A stretch of 64,000 bases of DNA from Clostridium sp. (lineage in GTDB: Bacteria > Bacillota > Clostridia > Lachnospirales > Lachnospiraceae). The notes beneath the pieces were generated by a model. The model did no database searches and was not told the origin of the DNA. It saw nothing but the letters and a program-made list of their open reading frames with translations. Where the stretch lies: assembly GCA_031275405.1 (NCBI GenBank), contig JAISOV010000006.1, positions 62,001-126,000 on the forward strand. Reading direction: 5' to 3'. Positions 1 through 8,093 of the stretch are shown in pieces (the first letter of the stretch is position 1; each line of letters starts with the position of its first letter). A program made the position numbers and the translations under genes.

Positions 1-555
1 GTGGACTACTGGGAAGAACTCTGTTCGATCATGGACTGGGCGGAGAGCCACGTGACTTCGACGCTCCATATCTGCTGGGCGGCGCAGGCGGGGTATTACC
101 ATTATTACGGAATCAATAAAGAAAATCTTCCCAAGAAACTTTCCGGGGTCTATGACCACTGGGTAGCCAACCGGAAAGTGCCGCTGGTGAGGGGCTTCGA
201 CGACAGTTTCCGCGCCCCTCACAGCCGCCATACGATGACCCCCGACCGCGCCATCCACGACTGCAAGGAGCTTCTGGTGCTGGCGCAGTCGCCGGAAGCC
301 GGGGTCTATCTGGCGATTGCTGAGGAAGGGAAGAAGATCTTCATAAGCGGCCATCCGGAGTATGACCGCTACACCCTGCACAACGAGTACCGCCGGGACA
401 GGGAGAGAGGGCTGCCGGCGGAGGTGCCGTACCACTATTACCCGGAAGACGATACACAGAAGCGCCCGCTCCTGACCTGGCGTTCCCATTCCAACAACCT
501 GTACAGCAACTGGCTGAATTATTATGTCTACCAGGTGACGCCATACGAGCTTTGA
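1..555 (+). CDS. metA: Homoserine O-acyltransferase, C-terminal part (MetA)
   Basis: Partial gene cut by the left edge; about 184 residues remain, so roughly the first 120 residues of a ~305-residue MetA are missing and the GTG at base 1 is only the first visible codon. MetA acylates L-homoserine with acetyl- or succinyl-CoA in cytosolic methionine synthesis. Visible are the nucleophile motif HICWAAQAG (Cys) and FISGHPEYD with the catalytic His and Glu, plus the Tyr/His-rich PYHYYPEDD segment and the SNWLNYYVYQ C-terminus. The residue that decides acetyl versus succinyl preference lies in the missing part. No downstream methionine gene follows. Confidence 0.93.
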   Translation: MDYWEELCSIMDWAESHVTSTLHICWAAQAGYYHYYGINKENLPKKLSGVYDHWVANRKVPLVRGFDDSFRAPHSRHTMTPDRAIHDCKELLVLAQSPEAGVYLAIAEEGKKIFISGHPEYDRYTLHNEYRRDRERGLPAEVPYHYYPEDDTQKRPLLTWRSHSNNLYSNWLNYYVYQVTPYEL

Positions 556-910
556 GAAGAAAACCTCGGTTACTGCTCAGCGGGAGTATCCCGCGAGCGA
601 AAGAGCGCCCGCAATGGGCATGTGCGTATTCTGTACAAAACCGCGGGGACAGTGCGCGCGAAGCTGTCGTTTCGCTGTCTTTGCTGAATGTCGCCGGCTG
701 TCCTTGCGGAACAGTGACGCTTCCCTTCCATAGGATCATTCCCCGATAGGTTCGCTGCGGGTGGATTTCGGCGGCGGCCTGGAGGAAGAAGTCCGGCTTC
801 AGGAGATTTACGGCATTGTGAGGAAGCATAGGAAGTCCACCCGGGCGGTAGCGTTTTGAAACCCTGCGGCATATGATACTGATAAAGTATATGCCGGGAT
901 ACAGCAGGAT
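556..910. other. Intergenic 355 bp with two 23-bp-period repeat units
   Basis: No convincing gene. Bases 674-719 contain two units of the dispersed 23-bp repeat family (GCTGTCTTTGCTGAATG, then GCTGTCCTTGCGG), also found at 43.6, 47.1, 48.4 and 60.7 kb. A 33-codon open stretch at 761-859 ending in TGA lacks a ribosome site and may be a gene remnant. Confidence 0.5.
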
Positions 911-1855
911 ATGCAGAGGGTAAGGAAGCAGGTGGAAGCGGACTGGTGGCGGACGGCTGCTTCTCCGGAAAGATGGATGGAACAGGGAGTGACGGTGGCG
1001 GTTCTGGATACCGGGATCGGACGCCACCCGGACATTGCGGGGAAGCTGCTCTGTTTTCATGATTTTGTCAAGCAGAGGAAATTAATGTATGACAATAATG
1101 GGCATGGCACTCATGTCTGCGGGATTCTGTGCGGAAGCGGCGGCCTGTCCGAGGGGAAGTACCGTGGAATCGCGCCGAACACCCGCCTGGTGGTGGGCAA
1201 GGTGCTGGACGAAAAGGGAGACGGCATGGCGGAGAACATGCTTTGGGGACTGGACTGGGTACTGGAGAACCGCCACCGGTACGGGATCCGGATTCTGAAT
1301 ATTTCGGTGGGGATCGGGAGCCTGAACCACACGGAGAAAGAGAACGCGCTCCGGGAAAAAATCGAGACCCTCTGGAACAGCGGAATCGTAGTGGTGTGCG
1401 CCGCCGGGAACAAAGGGCCGGAGGACGGGAGCATTTCTTCGGTGGGCAGCTGTGATAAGGTCATCACCGTGGGCTGTCATGACGGAGACTACGGCAAGTC
1501 GAACGGAAAGCGCTGTGAAACCTATTCCGGAAGAGGGCTGTCGGGCGCGGTGATCCGTAAGCCGGACATCGTGGCGCCGGGAACGGAAATCATGTCCTGC
1601 AATGTACGTTACCAGAAAGCCTATGGCAGGATCCGGAACGCCTATGTGGAAAAAAGCGGCACGTCCATGGCGACTCCCATCGTATCCGGCGCGATTGCCC
1701 TGCTGCTCCAGAAATATCCGTGGCTGGACAATGAGTCCATCAAAGAAAGGCTGATCTACTGCGCCACGGACCTAGGGGAGCCATGGAATAAGCAGGGCTG
1801 GGGGATGGTGAACGTCAGGAGGATGCTGGAATACGCTGAACCGAGAAACAGTTGA
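911..1855 (+). CDS. S8 family subtilisin-like serine protease
   Basis: A 314-residue subtilase. The catalytic triad is complete: Asp in AVLDTGIG, His in NNGHGTHVCG and Ser in SGTSMATP, with the oxyanion Asn in CAAGNKG. There is no signal peptide or propeptide, so it resembles intracellular subtilisins of Firmicutes and probably acts in the cytosol, but it could be exported by another route. The ATG at 911 follows AGCAGGAT at about 7 bases. It stands alone between metA and the citrate synthase gene. The substrate is unknown. Confidence 0.9.
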   Translation: MQRVRKQVEADWWRTAASPERWMEQGVTVAVLDTGIGRHPDIAGKLLCFHDFVKQRKLMYDNNGHGTHVCGILCGSGGLSEGKYRGIAPNTRLVVGKVLDEKGDGMAENMLWGLDWVLENRHRYGIRILNISVGIGSLNHTEKENALREKIETLWNSGIVVVCAAGNKGPEDGSISSVGSCDKVITVGCHDGDYGKSNGKRCETYSGRGLSGAVIRKPDIVAPGTEIMSCNVRYQKAYGRIRNAYVEKSGTSMATPIVSGAIALLLQKYPWLDNESIKERLIYCATDLGEPWNKQGWGMVNVRRMLEYAEPRNS

Positions 1856-1948
1856 GCTTCCGGAGCCAATCGGGCGCGGCGAAGCCGATTGTTTGATGAG
1901 GGTGGCAGCGGACGGCGAAGTATCAAGAACGTGTTCTGTTTTCCGTAC

Positions 1949-1977
1949 TTGACAGACCGGACGTAATTGCATACAAT
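1949..1977 (+). promoter_or_regulatory. SigA-type promoter for the Re-citrate synthase gene
   Basis: TTGACA at 1949-1954 and TACAAT at 1972-1977, exactly 17 bases apart. Transcription would start near 1985, giving an unusually long leader of about 227 bases before the ATG at 2212. Confidence 0.75.
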
Positions 1978-1984
1978 AAGACAA

Positions 1985-2211
1985 GCGTAAAGGCATAAGG
2001 ACGAACATCCGGAGCAAGCCATAGCTCCGGCCCGGGAGCAAAGACACACAGGAAAGCTGCTGTCAGACAGGAATATCCAGCGAAGCCAATGTGTGCGGAA
2101 TATGCGCCAAATGCCGTCAGCTGCCTTGGCTCCATAGGGCCGGCAGCTTTTGCTGAATATGCTATGTACCATTTGTGTACATATCGTTACTGCTGGGAAT
2201 GTGAGGACTGT
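1985..2211 (+). promoter_or_regulatory. Long structured 5' leader of the citrate synthase transcript
   Basis: About 227 bases between the predicted start and the coding region. It contains an inverted repeat AGCTGCC/GGCAGCT at about 2118-2147 followed by TTTTG, which could act as an attenuator. I do not recognise a known riboswitch or T-box. Short upstream ATG codons (2089, 2161) are in frame with the gene but have no ribosome site. Confidence 0.35.
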
Positions 2212-3633
2212 ATGGAAAAAAACAATATCTTTGAAGACCGCCCGATTACCATGAATGGGAGCAACAATCTGCTCCAGATCCAAGAACATATGTACATTTT
2301 AGACAATGTGGAAAAACCGAACGTGTTCCGGAACATGTTCCCTTATTCGGAGGTTCCCAAGATTCCGTTCAATGACCGTACCGTTCCCCACAATATGCCC
2401 AAGGAGATCTGGATCACGGACACGACCTTCCGCGACGGACAGCAGTCCCGTGCGCCCTACACGACGGAGCAGATCGTGTCGATTTATGATGAGCTGCATA
2501 GGTTAGGCGGGCCAAACGGCATGATCCGTGCCAGCGAGTTTTTTTTATACAGCAAAAAAGACCGGGATGCCGTATATCAATGTATGGAGAGGGGTTATGC
2601 GTTTCCGGAAGTCACCAGCTGGATCCGTGCCAGCAAGGAAGACTTCAAGCTGGTGCGGGAGATCGGCATGAAAGAAACCGGCATTCTGGTAAGCTGTTCG
2701 GACTACCATATTTTCCTGAAGCTGAAAATGAACCGGAAACAGGCCATGGAGCATTACCTGAACGTGATCCGGGAATGTCTGGAAGAGGGAATCAGCCCCA
2801 GGTGCCATCTGGAGGATATTACAAGAGCGGACATTTATGGCTATGTCGTGCCGTTCTGTCTGGAGCTGATGAAGCTACAGGAGGAATACGGGCTGCCCGT
2901 CAAGGTTCGGGCGTGCGACACCATGGGATATGGCGTCAACTTTCCAGGAGCCGTGATCCCAAGGAGCGTGCCGGGCATCGTCTACGCCCTGCATACCCAC
3001 GGGGGAGTGCCGGGAGAATGCATGGAATGGCATGGGCATAATGATTTTTATAAAGCGGTCGTCAACTCCACCACGGCGTGGCTGTACGGGTGCTGCGGGG
3101 TCAATGCCTCCTTGTTCGGGATCGGGGAACGGACAGGCAACACCCCTTTGGAAGCGATGGTGTTTGAATACGCCCAGCTGAAAGGCGACCTGAACGGGAT
3201 GGACACCACCGTCATTACGGAGCTTGCGCAGTATTATGAAAAGGAGATCGGCTATGAGATTCCGCCGCGCACTCCGTTCGCGGGGAAAAACTTCAACGTG
3301 ACCAGAGCCGGGATCCATGCGGACGGGCTGTTGAAGAACGAGGAGATCTACAATGTCTTCGATACCGAAAAATTCCTGAACCGCCCGGTGTCCTGCGCCC
3401 TTTCCGACACTTCCGGGCTGGCGGGGATCGCCCATTGGCTGCACGCGTATTTTCACCTGGACGCGGCAAAACAGGTGGACAAGAACTCCGGAATCGTCAA
3501 GGCGATGAAGCAGTGGGTCGATGAAGAATACGCGAACGGGCGCGTCACCGTACTGACGGACGAGGAAATCCTGGCCTGCCTGGACAAAGTGTGCGCGGCG
3601 CAGGGGATCACAGACGTGAAAGCGGCGCTGTGA
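2212..3633 (+). CDS. Putative Re-type citrate synthase (DRE-TIM metallolyase family)
   Basis: A 473-residue protein of the isopropylmalate/homocitrate synthase superfamily. The metal and substrate motif TDTTFRDGQQSR is near residue 67, and the HGHND metal-binding His pair is present. The C-terminal regulatory domain of true LeuA is not obvious. Such proteins are routinely annotated as 2-isopropylmalate synthase, but the clostridial subgroup includes the Re-citrate synthase of Clostridium kluyveri, and the next gene is isocitrate dehydrogenase. This supports citrate formation from oxaloacetate and acetyl-CoA on the oxidative branch to 2-oxoglutarate and glutamate. The start at 2212 is chosen because GAGG lies 5-8 bases upstream; longer in-frame starts lack a site. 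Homocitrate synthase remains an alternative. Confidence 0.75.
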   Translation: MEKNNIFEDRPITMNGSNNLLQIQEHMYILDNVEKPNVFRNMFPYSEVPKIPFNDRTVPHNMPKEIWITDTTFRDGQQSRAPYTTEQIVSIYDELHRLGGPNGMIRASEFFLYSKKDRDAVYQCMERGYAFPEVTSWIRASKEDFKLVREIGMKETGILVSCSDYHIFLKLKMNRKQAMEHYLNVIRECLEEGISPRCHLEDITRADIYGYVVPFCLELMKLQEEYGLPVKVRACDTMGYGVNFPGAVIPRSVPGIVYALHTHGGVPGECMEWHGHNDFYKAVVNSTTAWLYGCCGVNASLFGIGERTGNTPLEAMVFEYAQLKGDLNGMDTTVITELAQYYEKEIGYEIPPRTPFAGKNFNVTRAGIHADGLLKNEEIYNVFDTEKFLNRPVSCALSDTSGLAGIAHWLHAYFHLDAAKQVDKNSGIVKAMKQWVDEEYANGRVTVLTDEEILACLDKVCAAQGITDVKAAL

Positions 3634-3703
3634 AAGCGTTTTGGCGAAATCATTCCGGCGGAGAGAAAACGCCGGGAGCAGATCCAGATAACCGATACGA
3701 TCA

Positions 3704-3737
3704 TACATATATATAATAAATACATATATATAATAAA
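3704..3737. repeat. 17-bp perfect tandem repeat (TACATATATATAATAAA x2)
   Basis: Two adjacent identical 17-base AT-rich units, 3704-3720 and 3721-3737, lie 31 bases before the isocitrate dehydrogenase start. Each includes a TATAAT-like core, so the repeat could duplicate a -10 element or vary in copy number. Confidence 0.8.
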
Positions 3738-3768
3738 AAGGAAAGGAATCCTCATCAGGAAGACGCAT

Positions 3769-4980
3769 ATGGAGAAGATTCAGATGACAGCCCCTCTCGT
3801 GGAGATGGACGGGGATGAGATGACCAGGATCTTATGGAAAATGATCAAGGAGGAACTGCTGCTGCCTTTCCTCGAGCTGCGGACGGAATATTATGACTTA
3901 GGGCTTGCGTACCGCAACGAGACCGACGATCAGGTGACGGTGGACAGCGCCAATGCCGCGCTGAGATATGGCGTAGCGGTAAAATGCGCCACCATCACGC
4001 CGAACGCGGACAGGATGAGGGAGTACCGGCTGAAAAAGATGTGGAAAAGCCCCAACGCCACCATCCGCGCCATCCTGGACGGCACGGTGTTCCGTGCGCC
4101 CATCATCGTGAAAGGGATCGAGCCGTGCGTGAAGAACTGGACGAAGCCCATTACGCTGGCCCGCCATGCATATGGAGATGTCTATAAAAATGCCGAAATC
4201 AAGGTTCCCGGCCCCGGAAAGGCGCAGCTGGTGTTTACCGGAGAAGACGGAACCGTCCTATGCGAAACCATCCACCAGTTTACCGGCCCTGGGATCCTAC
4301 AGGGAATCCATAATACCGAGCGGTCCATCACCAGTTTCGCGAGGGCCTGTTTCAATTACGCGGCAGACACCAGGCAGGATCTGTGGTTCGGGACAAAGGA
4401 TACGATTTCCAAACAATACGACCACGCTTTTAAGGATGTTTTTCAAAAAATTTATGAAACGGAATACGAGAAGAAGTTCCGGGAACTGGGGATCACGTAC
4501 TTCTATACTTTGATTGACGACGCGGTGGCGCGGGTCATGAAGAATCCGGGAGGCTTCATCTGGGCCTGCAAAAATTATGACGGAGACGTCATGAGCGATA
4601 TGGTGTCCTCTGCTTTCGGCTCTCTGGGCATGATGACTTCCGTTTTGGTATCCCCCTCCGGGGCATATGAATATGAGGCTGCTCATGGAACCGTACAGCG
4701 GCACTACTATAAATACCTGAAAGGTGAAAAGACCTCCACGAACTCGGTGGCCACGATCTTTGCGTGGAGCGGCGCCTTGCGGAAACGGGGCGAGCTGGAC
4801 GGCAGCGCCGCGTTATGCCGCTTCGCGGAGAAACTGGAGGAAGCGACTGTTGCCGTGATCGAGGGCGGAAAGATGACCGGGGATCTGGCAGGGATCACTT
4901 CCCTGGAAAATGTGTCCGTCCTGGGAAGCGAGGAATTTATCGGGGCGATCCGGGAAGAACTGGAGAAACGGCTTGCATAG
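3769..4980 (+). CDS. icd: NADP-dependent isocitrate dehydrogenase
   Basis: A 403-residue enzyme of the dimeric eukaryote-like class (type II), oxidising isocitrate to 2-oxoglutarate and CO2 with NADP in the cytosol. Seen are the N-terminal EMDGDEMTRI segment, the ATITPNADR and KMWKSPNATIR substrate-site region, the metal-site stretch LIDDAVARVMK and the AAHGTVQRHY cofactor region. Length is normal. AGGA lies about 8 bases before the ATG. It follows the putative citrate synthase by 135 bp, so the pair likely supplies 2-oxoglutarate for glutamate; no aconitase is in the window. Confidence 0.95.
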   Translation: MEKIQMTAPLVEMDGDEMTRILWKMIKEELLLPFLELRTEYYDLGLAYRNETDDQVTVDSANAALRYGVAVKCATITPNADRMREYRLKKMWKSPNATIRAILDGTVFRAPIIVKGIEPCVKNWTKPITLARHAYGDVYKNAEIKVPGPGKAQLVFTGEDGTVLCETIHQFTGPGILQGIHNTERSITSFARACFNYAADTRQDLWFGTKDTISKQYDHAFKDVFQKIYETEYEKKFRELGITYFYTLIDDAVARVMKNPGGFIWACKNYDGDVMSDMVSSAFGSLGMMTSVLVSPSGAYEYEAAHGTVQRHYYKYLKGEKTSTNSVATIFAWSGALRKRGELDGSAALCRFAEKLEEATVAVIEGGKMTGDLAGITSLENVSVLGSEEFIGAIREELEKRLA

Positions 4981-5878
4981 AGGTTTTCAGAGAGGAAAGC
5001 GCAAAGCGGAGCCTCCGGAGGAAAAGAGAGGTTCCGGAAAGAAGAAATATTTCGGAAGGAAAGCTGCGGTTCTGGTACTCCTGCTGTCCGTGGGATTCGG
5101 CTTCTCGCCCCTTTTCCCGTTTGTTCGTTCGCTTCTGGTGATGGGGATATACAGCAAGACGGAAGAGCGGAAGAGTCTTCTGGAAGAACAAGGGATCTCC
5201 CTGCGGATTCCCGGCGGATGGAGGACGAAGCAGGCGGACTGGTATCCTTTTGTCATGACTTTCGTGGCGGATGAAGCCTATGCCGCCTATACGGGGGAGG
5301 CTGACGCGAAGCTGACTATTTTATATAATTTTCCCGCCTTTTCCTATCTGAGAGGGTGCAGCCGCCTGTATGACGCGCAGTCGCCATATTACAACAGCTT
5401 TTACGGAGCCTATCTGGTGCAAGACAGCGGAAACCTTGCTTTGGCGGAGGGGAAACTGGACGCGGAAAGGGTGGCACAGATCGCGGAATTCGATTTTTTC
5501 CGGCTGGTGCTGCGGGAGTTCGGCCTGACCCGGGAGCAGTCCGTCTTCACGTTTTCGGTCACGGACAGGCAGGAGCAGGTGGCTTACGCGGGCCGGGAGG
5601 GGTGGACGAAGATCACCGCCGAGCTGACTGTGAACGGAAGCGCCCATCAGAAACGAAGCGGCGTCACCTCTTATCTGCAATACGGCGCGCCGGGCTTCGG
5701 TACGGCAGGGCAGGAATTCGAGCCGGTCTCCATGTCCGGCATCGTATATGGGCAATATTTTCCGGAATGGGACGTGGGCATCTATTTTTATGTGATGGGA
5801 GAGCGTCAGATCTGTCTGGACTGCGATGAGCAGATCCTTTCCGAAAGCGTATTGGAAAGTGAGGGGATAGCTCTATGA
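4973..5878 (+). CDS. Membrane-anchored protein of unknown function
   Basis: About 301 residues. A basic N-terminus is followed by one hydrophobic segment (AAVLVLLLSVGFGFSPLF, about residues 31-48) and a largely extracellular domain rich in Tyr and aromatic residues; no family recognised. The start is uncertain: TTG at 4973 overlapping the end of icd is the most plausible, since no ATG is available before the membrane segment. It ends in an ATGA overlap with the DUF1461 gene at 5875, so the two are translated together and probably function together at the membrane. Confidence 0.7.
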   Translation: MHRGFQRGKRKAEPPEEKRGSGKKKYFGRKAAVLVLLLSVGFGFSPLFPFVRSLLVMGIYSKTEERKSLLEEQGISLRIPGGWRTKQADWYPFVMTFVADEAYAAYTGEADAKLTILYNFPAFSYLRGCSRLYDAQSPYYNSFYGAYLVQDSGNLALAEGKLDAERVAQIAEFDFFRLVLREFGLTREQSVFTFSVTDRQEQVAYAGREGWTKITAELTVNGSAHQKRSGVTSYLQYGAPGFGTAGQEFEPVSMSGIVYGQYFPEWDVGIYFYVMGERQICLDCDEQILSESVLESEGIAL

Positions 5879-6525
5879 AAGAACACAAAATACGACAGCT
5901 TTTCTTGGGTGTGGTTCTGTCGCTTACGGCTCTGTCGGTTGCCGTCACCGCCACTTTGCATTGCCGCCCCCTTTATGTCCGCGACATCCGGAGCCTTTCC
6001 CTGCCGGAAAAGCTTGGCATACCGGAAGAAACGATCCTGCGCCAGTTCGATACGCTGATTGCCTATAACCGGATCGGCGGCCCGAATGAGCTTGCGTTTC
6101 CAGATCTGCCCTCTTCCGAACAGGGGCTGATCCATTTCCGGGAAGTAAAACGAATTTTCCTGTTCTTTCAATGGGGGATCCCCGTCGGGGCGGCTCTTTC
6201 CGCTTTTGGTATTTTCCGCTTCCGGAAACACAAAGCGCACTATCTGAAATATGCGGCTTTCTTTTCTCTGCTTCTGCCTGCGGCGTTTGGCGCCGGGGCT
6301 GTTTTCTTTTGGGATGCTTTTTTCCTGCTCTTCCATAGCCTGATGTTTGCCAATGACTACTGGCTGTTCGACATGCGGGACGATCCGGTGATCCTCCTTC
6401 TGCCGGACACCTATTTTTACCACTGCGCCGTGATGATCGTGGGAATCTTGATCGGTTTCGGCCTTTTGTGCCTGCTTTTTCTTGCAAATAGCCGCCGGGG
6501 TGGTTATAATGGATCTAACGGATGA
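5875..6525 (+). CDS. DUF1461 family integral membrane protein
   Basis: A 216-residue protein with four predicted membrane segments (around residues 10-27, 95-115, 125-150 and 175-200). The pattern matches the DUF1461/TIGR01906 family: RDI near residue 38, a loop with Asn-Arg (AYNRIGG), and the motif FHSLMFANDYWLFD followed by DDPVILLLPDTYF. Function of the family is unknown. It is coupled by a 4-base overlap to the preceding membrane protein. Confidence 0.88.
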   Translation: MKEHKIRQLFLGVVLSLTALSVAVTATLHCRPLYVRDIRSLSLPEKLGIPEETILRQFDTLIAYNRIGGPNELAFPDLPSSEQGLIHFREVKRIFLFFQWGIPVGAALSAFGIFRFRKHKAHYLKYAAFFSLLLPAAFGAGAVFFWDAFFLLFHSLMFANDYWLFDMRDDPVILLLPDTYFYHCAVMIVGILIGFGLLCLLFLANSRRGGYNGSNG

Positions 6526-6598
6526 CTGTTCGGCAAGGAGTATCCCTGACGGCGGGAACATATGGCGGCGAAGAGGAAAGGGAAAGGATTGCTAAAGA

Positions 6599-7306
6599 TT
6601 GCTTATGGAAGATAGACGCAGCTGGGTAGTGGACGGTTTTTCTTTCTATCATGAAAAGGATGCGAAACTAGCGAGACAGGAACGTACCAAAACGGAGTAC
6701 CTGGAGAGGTACCTGGACTATTCCAAGCCGGAGAATATCCGTATCGTATATGAAAAAGCGCTGAAGGACAGGGTCTTCCAGACGGCGGTAGGCATTACAT
6801 ATCTGAAACATCTGCAGACTTATCTGATTGAGCTGCATTCGGTCGATAGCGCCAAGATTCCGCCGATTCCTCTGTATCCTGCGTCTGCGGCGCAGCAGGG
6901 TTTTTCTTCTGAAGATGCCGAGCAGGAGGGCGAACGGACGACGGACGGAGTCGCCGGGCAGGCCACGGAGCCATCTGTCGGGCAGACCACGGGACGGGTC
7001 ATGGAGCAGCCTGCCGGGCAGGCCACGGAGCAGGCCACGGGACAGGTCTCCGGGCGGAACCCAGCCGCGGAGTCTCAGAAATCCAAGAAGACGGTGCGGG
7101 CGTCGGCTTCTTTTCTTCTGAATATCGTTCTTGCCGTAGCCGTCGCGGTCATGTTTGTGCTGGCGTTCAGCAGCAGACACCCGAATATCCTGAACTATGA
7201 GAGAGCCTTGAAGAACCGGTATGCTGCCTGGGAGCAGGAACTGACGCAGAGAGAGCTGGCAGTCCGGGAAAAGGAGCTGGCACAGAAACGGAGCGAAGAA
7301 GGCTGA
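6599..7306 (+). CDS. Hypothetical protein with GQATE-type repeats and one membrane segment
   Basis: 235 residues in three parts: a charged N-terminal region (1-90), a low-complexity linker of degenerate GQ(A/T)T(E/G) repeats (about 110-152), and a membrane segment (VLAVAVAVMFVLAFSS, about 178-193) followed by a Glu/Arg-rich coiled tail ending RELAVREKELAQKRSEE. TTG at 6599 is preferred because AAAGGA sits 10 bases before it; ATG at 6605 is the alternative. No family recognised. Position before the two-component genes does not by itself assign a role. Confidence 0.75.
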   Translation: MLMEDRRSWVVDGFSFYHEKDAKLARQERTKTEYLERYLDYSKPENIRIVYEKALKDRVFQTAVGITYLKHLQTYLIELHSVDSAKIPPIPLYPASAAQQGFSSEDAEQEGERTTDGVAGQATEPSVGQTTGRVMEQPAGQATEQATGQVSGRNPAAESQKSKKTVRASASFLLNIVLAVAVAVMFVLAFSSRHPNILNYERALKNRYAAWEQELTQRELAVREKELAQKRSEEG

Positions 7307-7405
7307 CAGGGGCGCCGATACCGTGACGGCGCCGGGCGTTTGATAACGGGAAGGAAACAGATTCTGTATGGATCGTCTGGGAAAGCAGAGCAAAAAGGTG
7401 TAAAA

Positions 7406-8086
7406 ATGGACAGAATGAAGATACTGATCGTAGACGACGAAAGCAGACTGCGGAAGCTGGTACGTGATTTCCTGATCAAGAGCAATTATGAGGTACTGGA
7501 AGCACAGGACGGGGAAAAAGCCCTGGACTGCTTCTTTCAGGAAAAGGACATTGCCCTGGTCGTTTTGGATGTGATGATGCCGCAGATAGACGGCTGGCAG
7601 GTGTGCCGGGAGATCCGTGCCGTCTCCCAGGTGCCGATCATCATGCTGACGGCGAAAAGCGACGAACACGACGAGCTGCAGGGCTTCCGGCTCGGCGTGG
7701 ACGAATATATCACGAAACCGTTCAGCCCCAAGATTCTGGTGGCGAGGATTGAAGCCATCCTGCGGCGGACGAACCAGCTGTCCGGGGAAACCGTGCTGTC
7801 CTGCGGAGGGATTCAGCTGGACAAGGCCGCCCATCAGGTCATGATCGATGGAACAGTCGTGGAATTAAGCTATAAGGAATTTGAGCTTCTGGCTTATTTT
7901 ATGGAAAACAAAGGACTCGCCCTCTCCCGGGAAAAGATCCTGAACAACGTATGGAATTATGATTATTTCGGAGATGCCCGCACCATTGACACCCATGTGA
8001 AAAAGCTGCGGAGCAAGCTTGGGGAGAGGGGCGATCTGATCAAGACGATCTGGGGCATGGGCTACAAAATGGAAAACAGTCAGTGA
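7406..8086 (+). CDS. OmpR/PhoB family response regulator
   Basis: 226 residues: a receiver domain with the acidic pair VDDE near the N-terminus, phospho-acceptor Asp55 in VLDVMMP, Thr in MLTAKS and Lys in ITKPF, then a winged-helix Trans_reg_C domain with LSYKEFELLAYF and the RTIDTHVKKLRSKL recognition region ending IKTIWGMGYKME. The ATG at 7406 follows AAAGGTG. The cognate histidine kinase starts 7 bases downstream, so this is a transcription regulator of a two-component operon. The target genes are not visible. Confidence 0.95.
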   Translation: MDRMKILIVDDESRLRKLVRDFLIKSNYEVLEAQDGEKALDCFFQEKDIALVVLDVMMPQIDGWQVCREIRAVSQVPIIMLTAKSDEHDELQGFRLGVDEYITKPFSPKILVARIEAILRRTNQLSGETVLSCGGIQLDKAAHQVMIDGTVVELSYKEFELLAYFMENKGLALSREKILNNVWNYDYFGDARTIDTHVKKLRSKLGERGDLIKTIWGMGYKMENSQ

Positions 8087-8093
8087 GGCGGTC

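Noticed and set aside
761-859. 33-codon frame before the subtilase
   Set aside because: Looks protein-like at its end but has no ribosome site or start context; at most a remnant.
341-1060. Minus-strand 239-codon open frame over the metA end and subtilase start
   Set aside because: No ribosome site or recognisable domain; it shadows two well-supported plus-strand genes.
2089-2211. N-terminal extension of the citrate synthase from ATG 2089
   Set aside because: No ribosome site at 2089, and the family start fits ATG 2212 with GAGG upstream.
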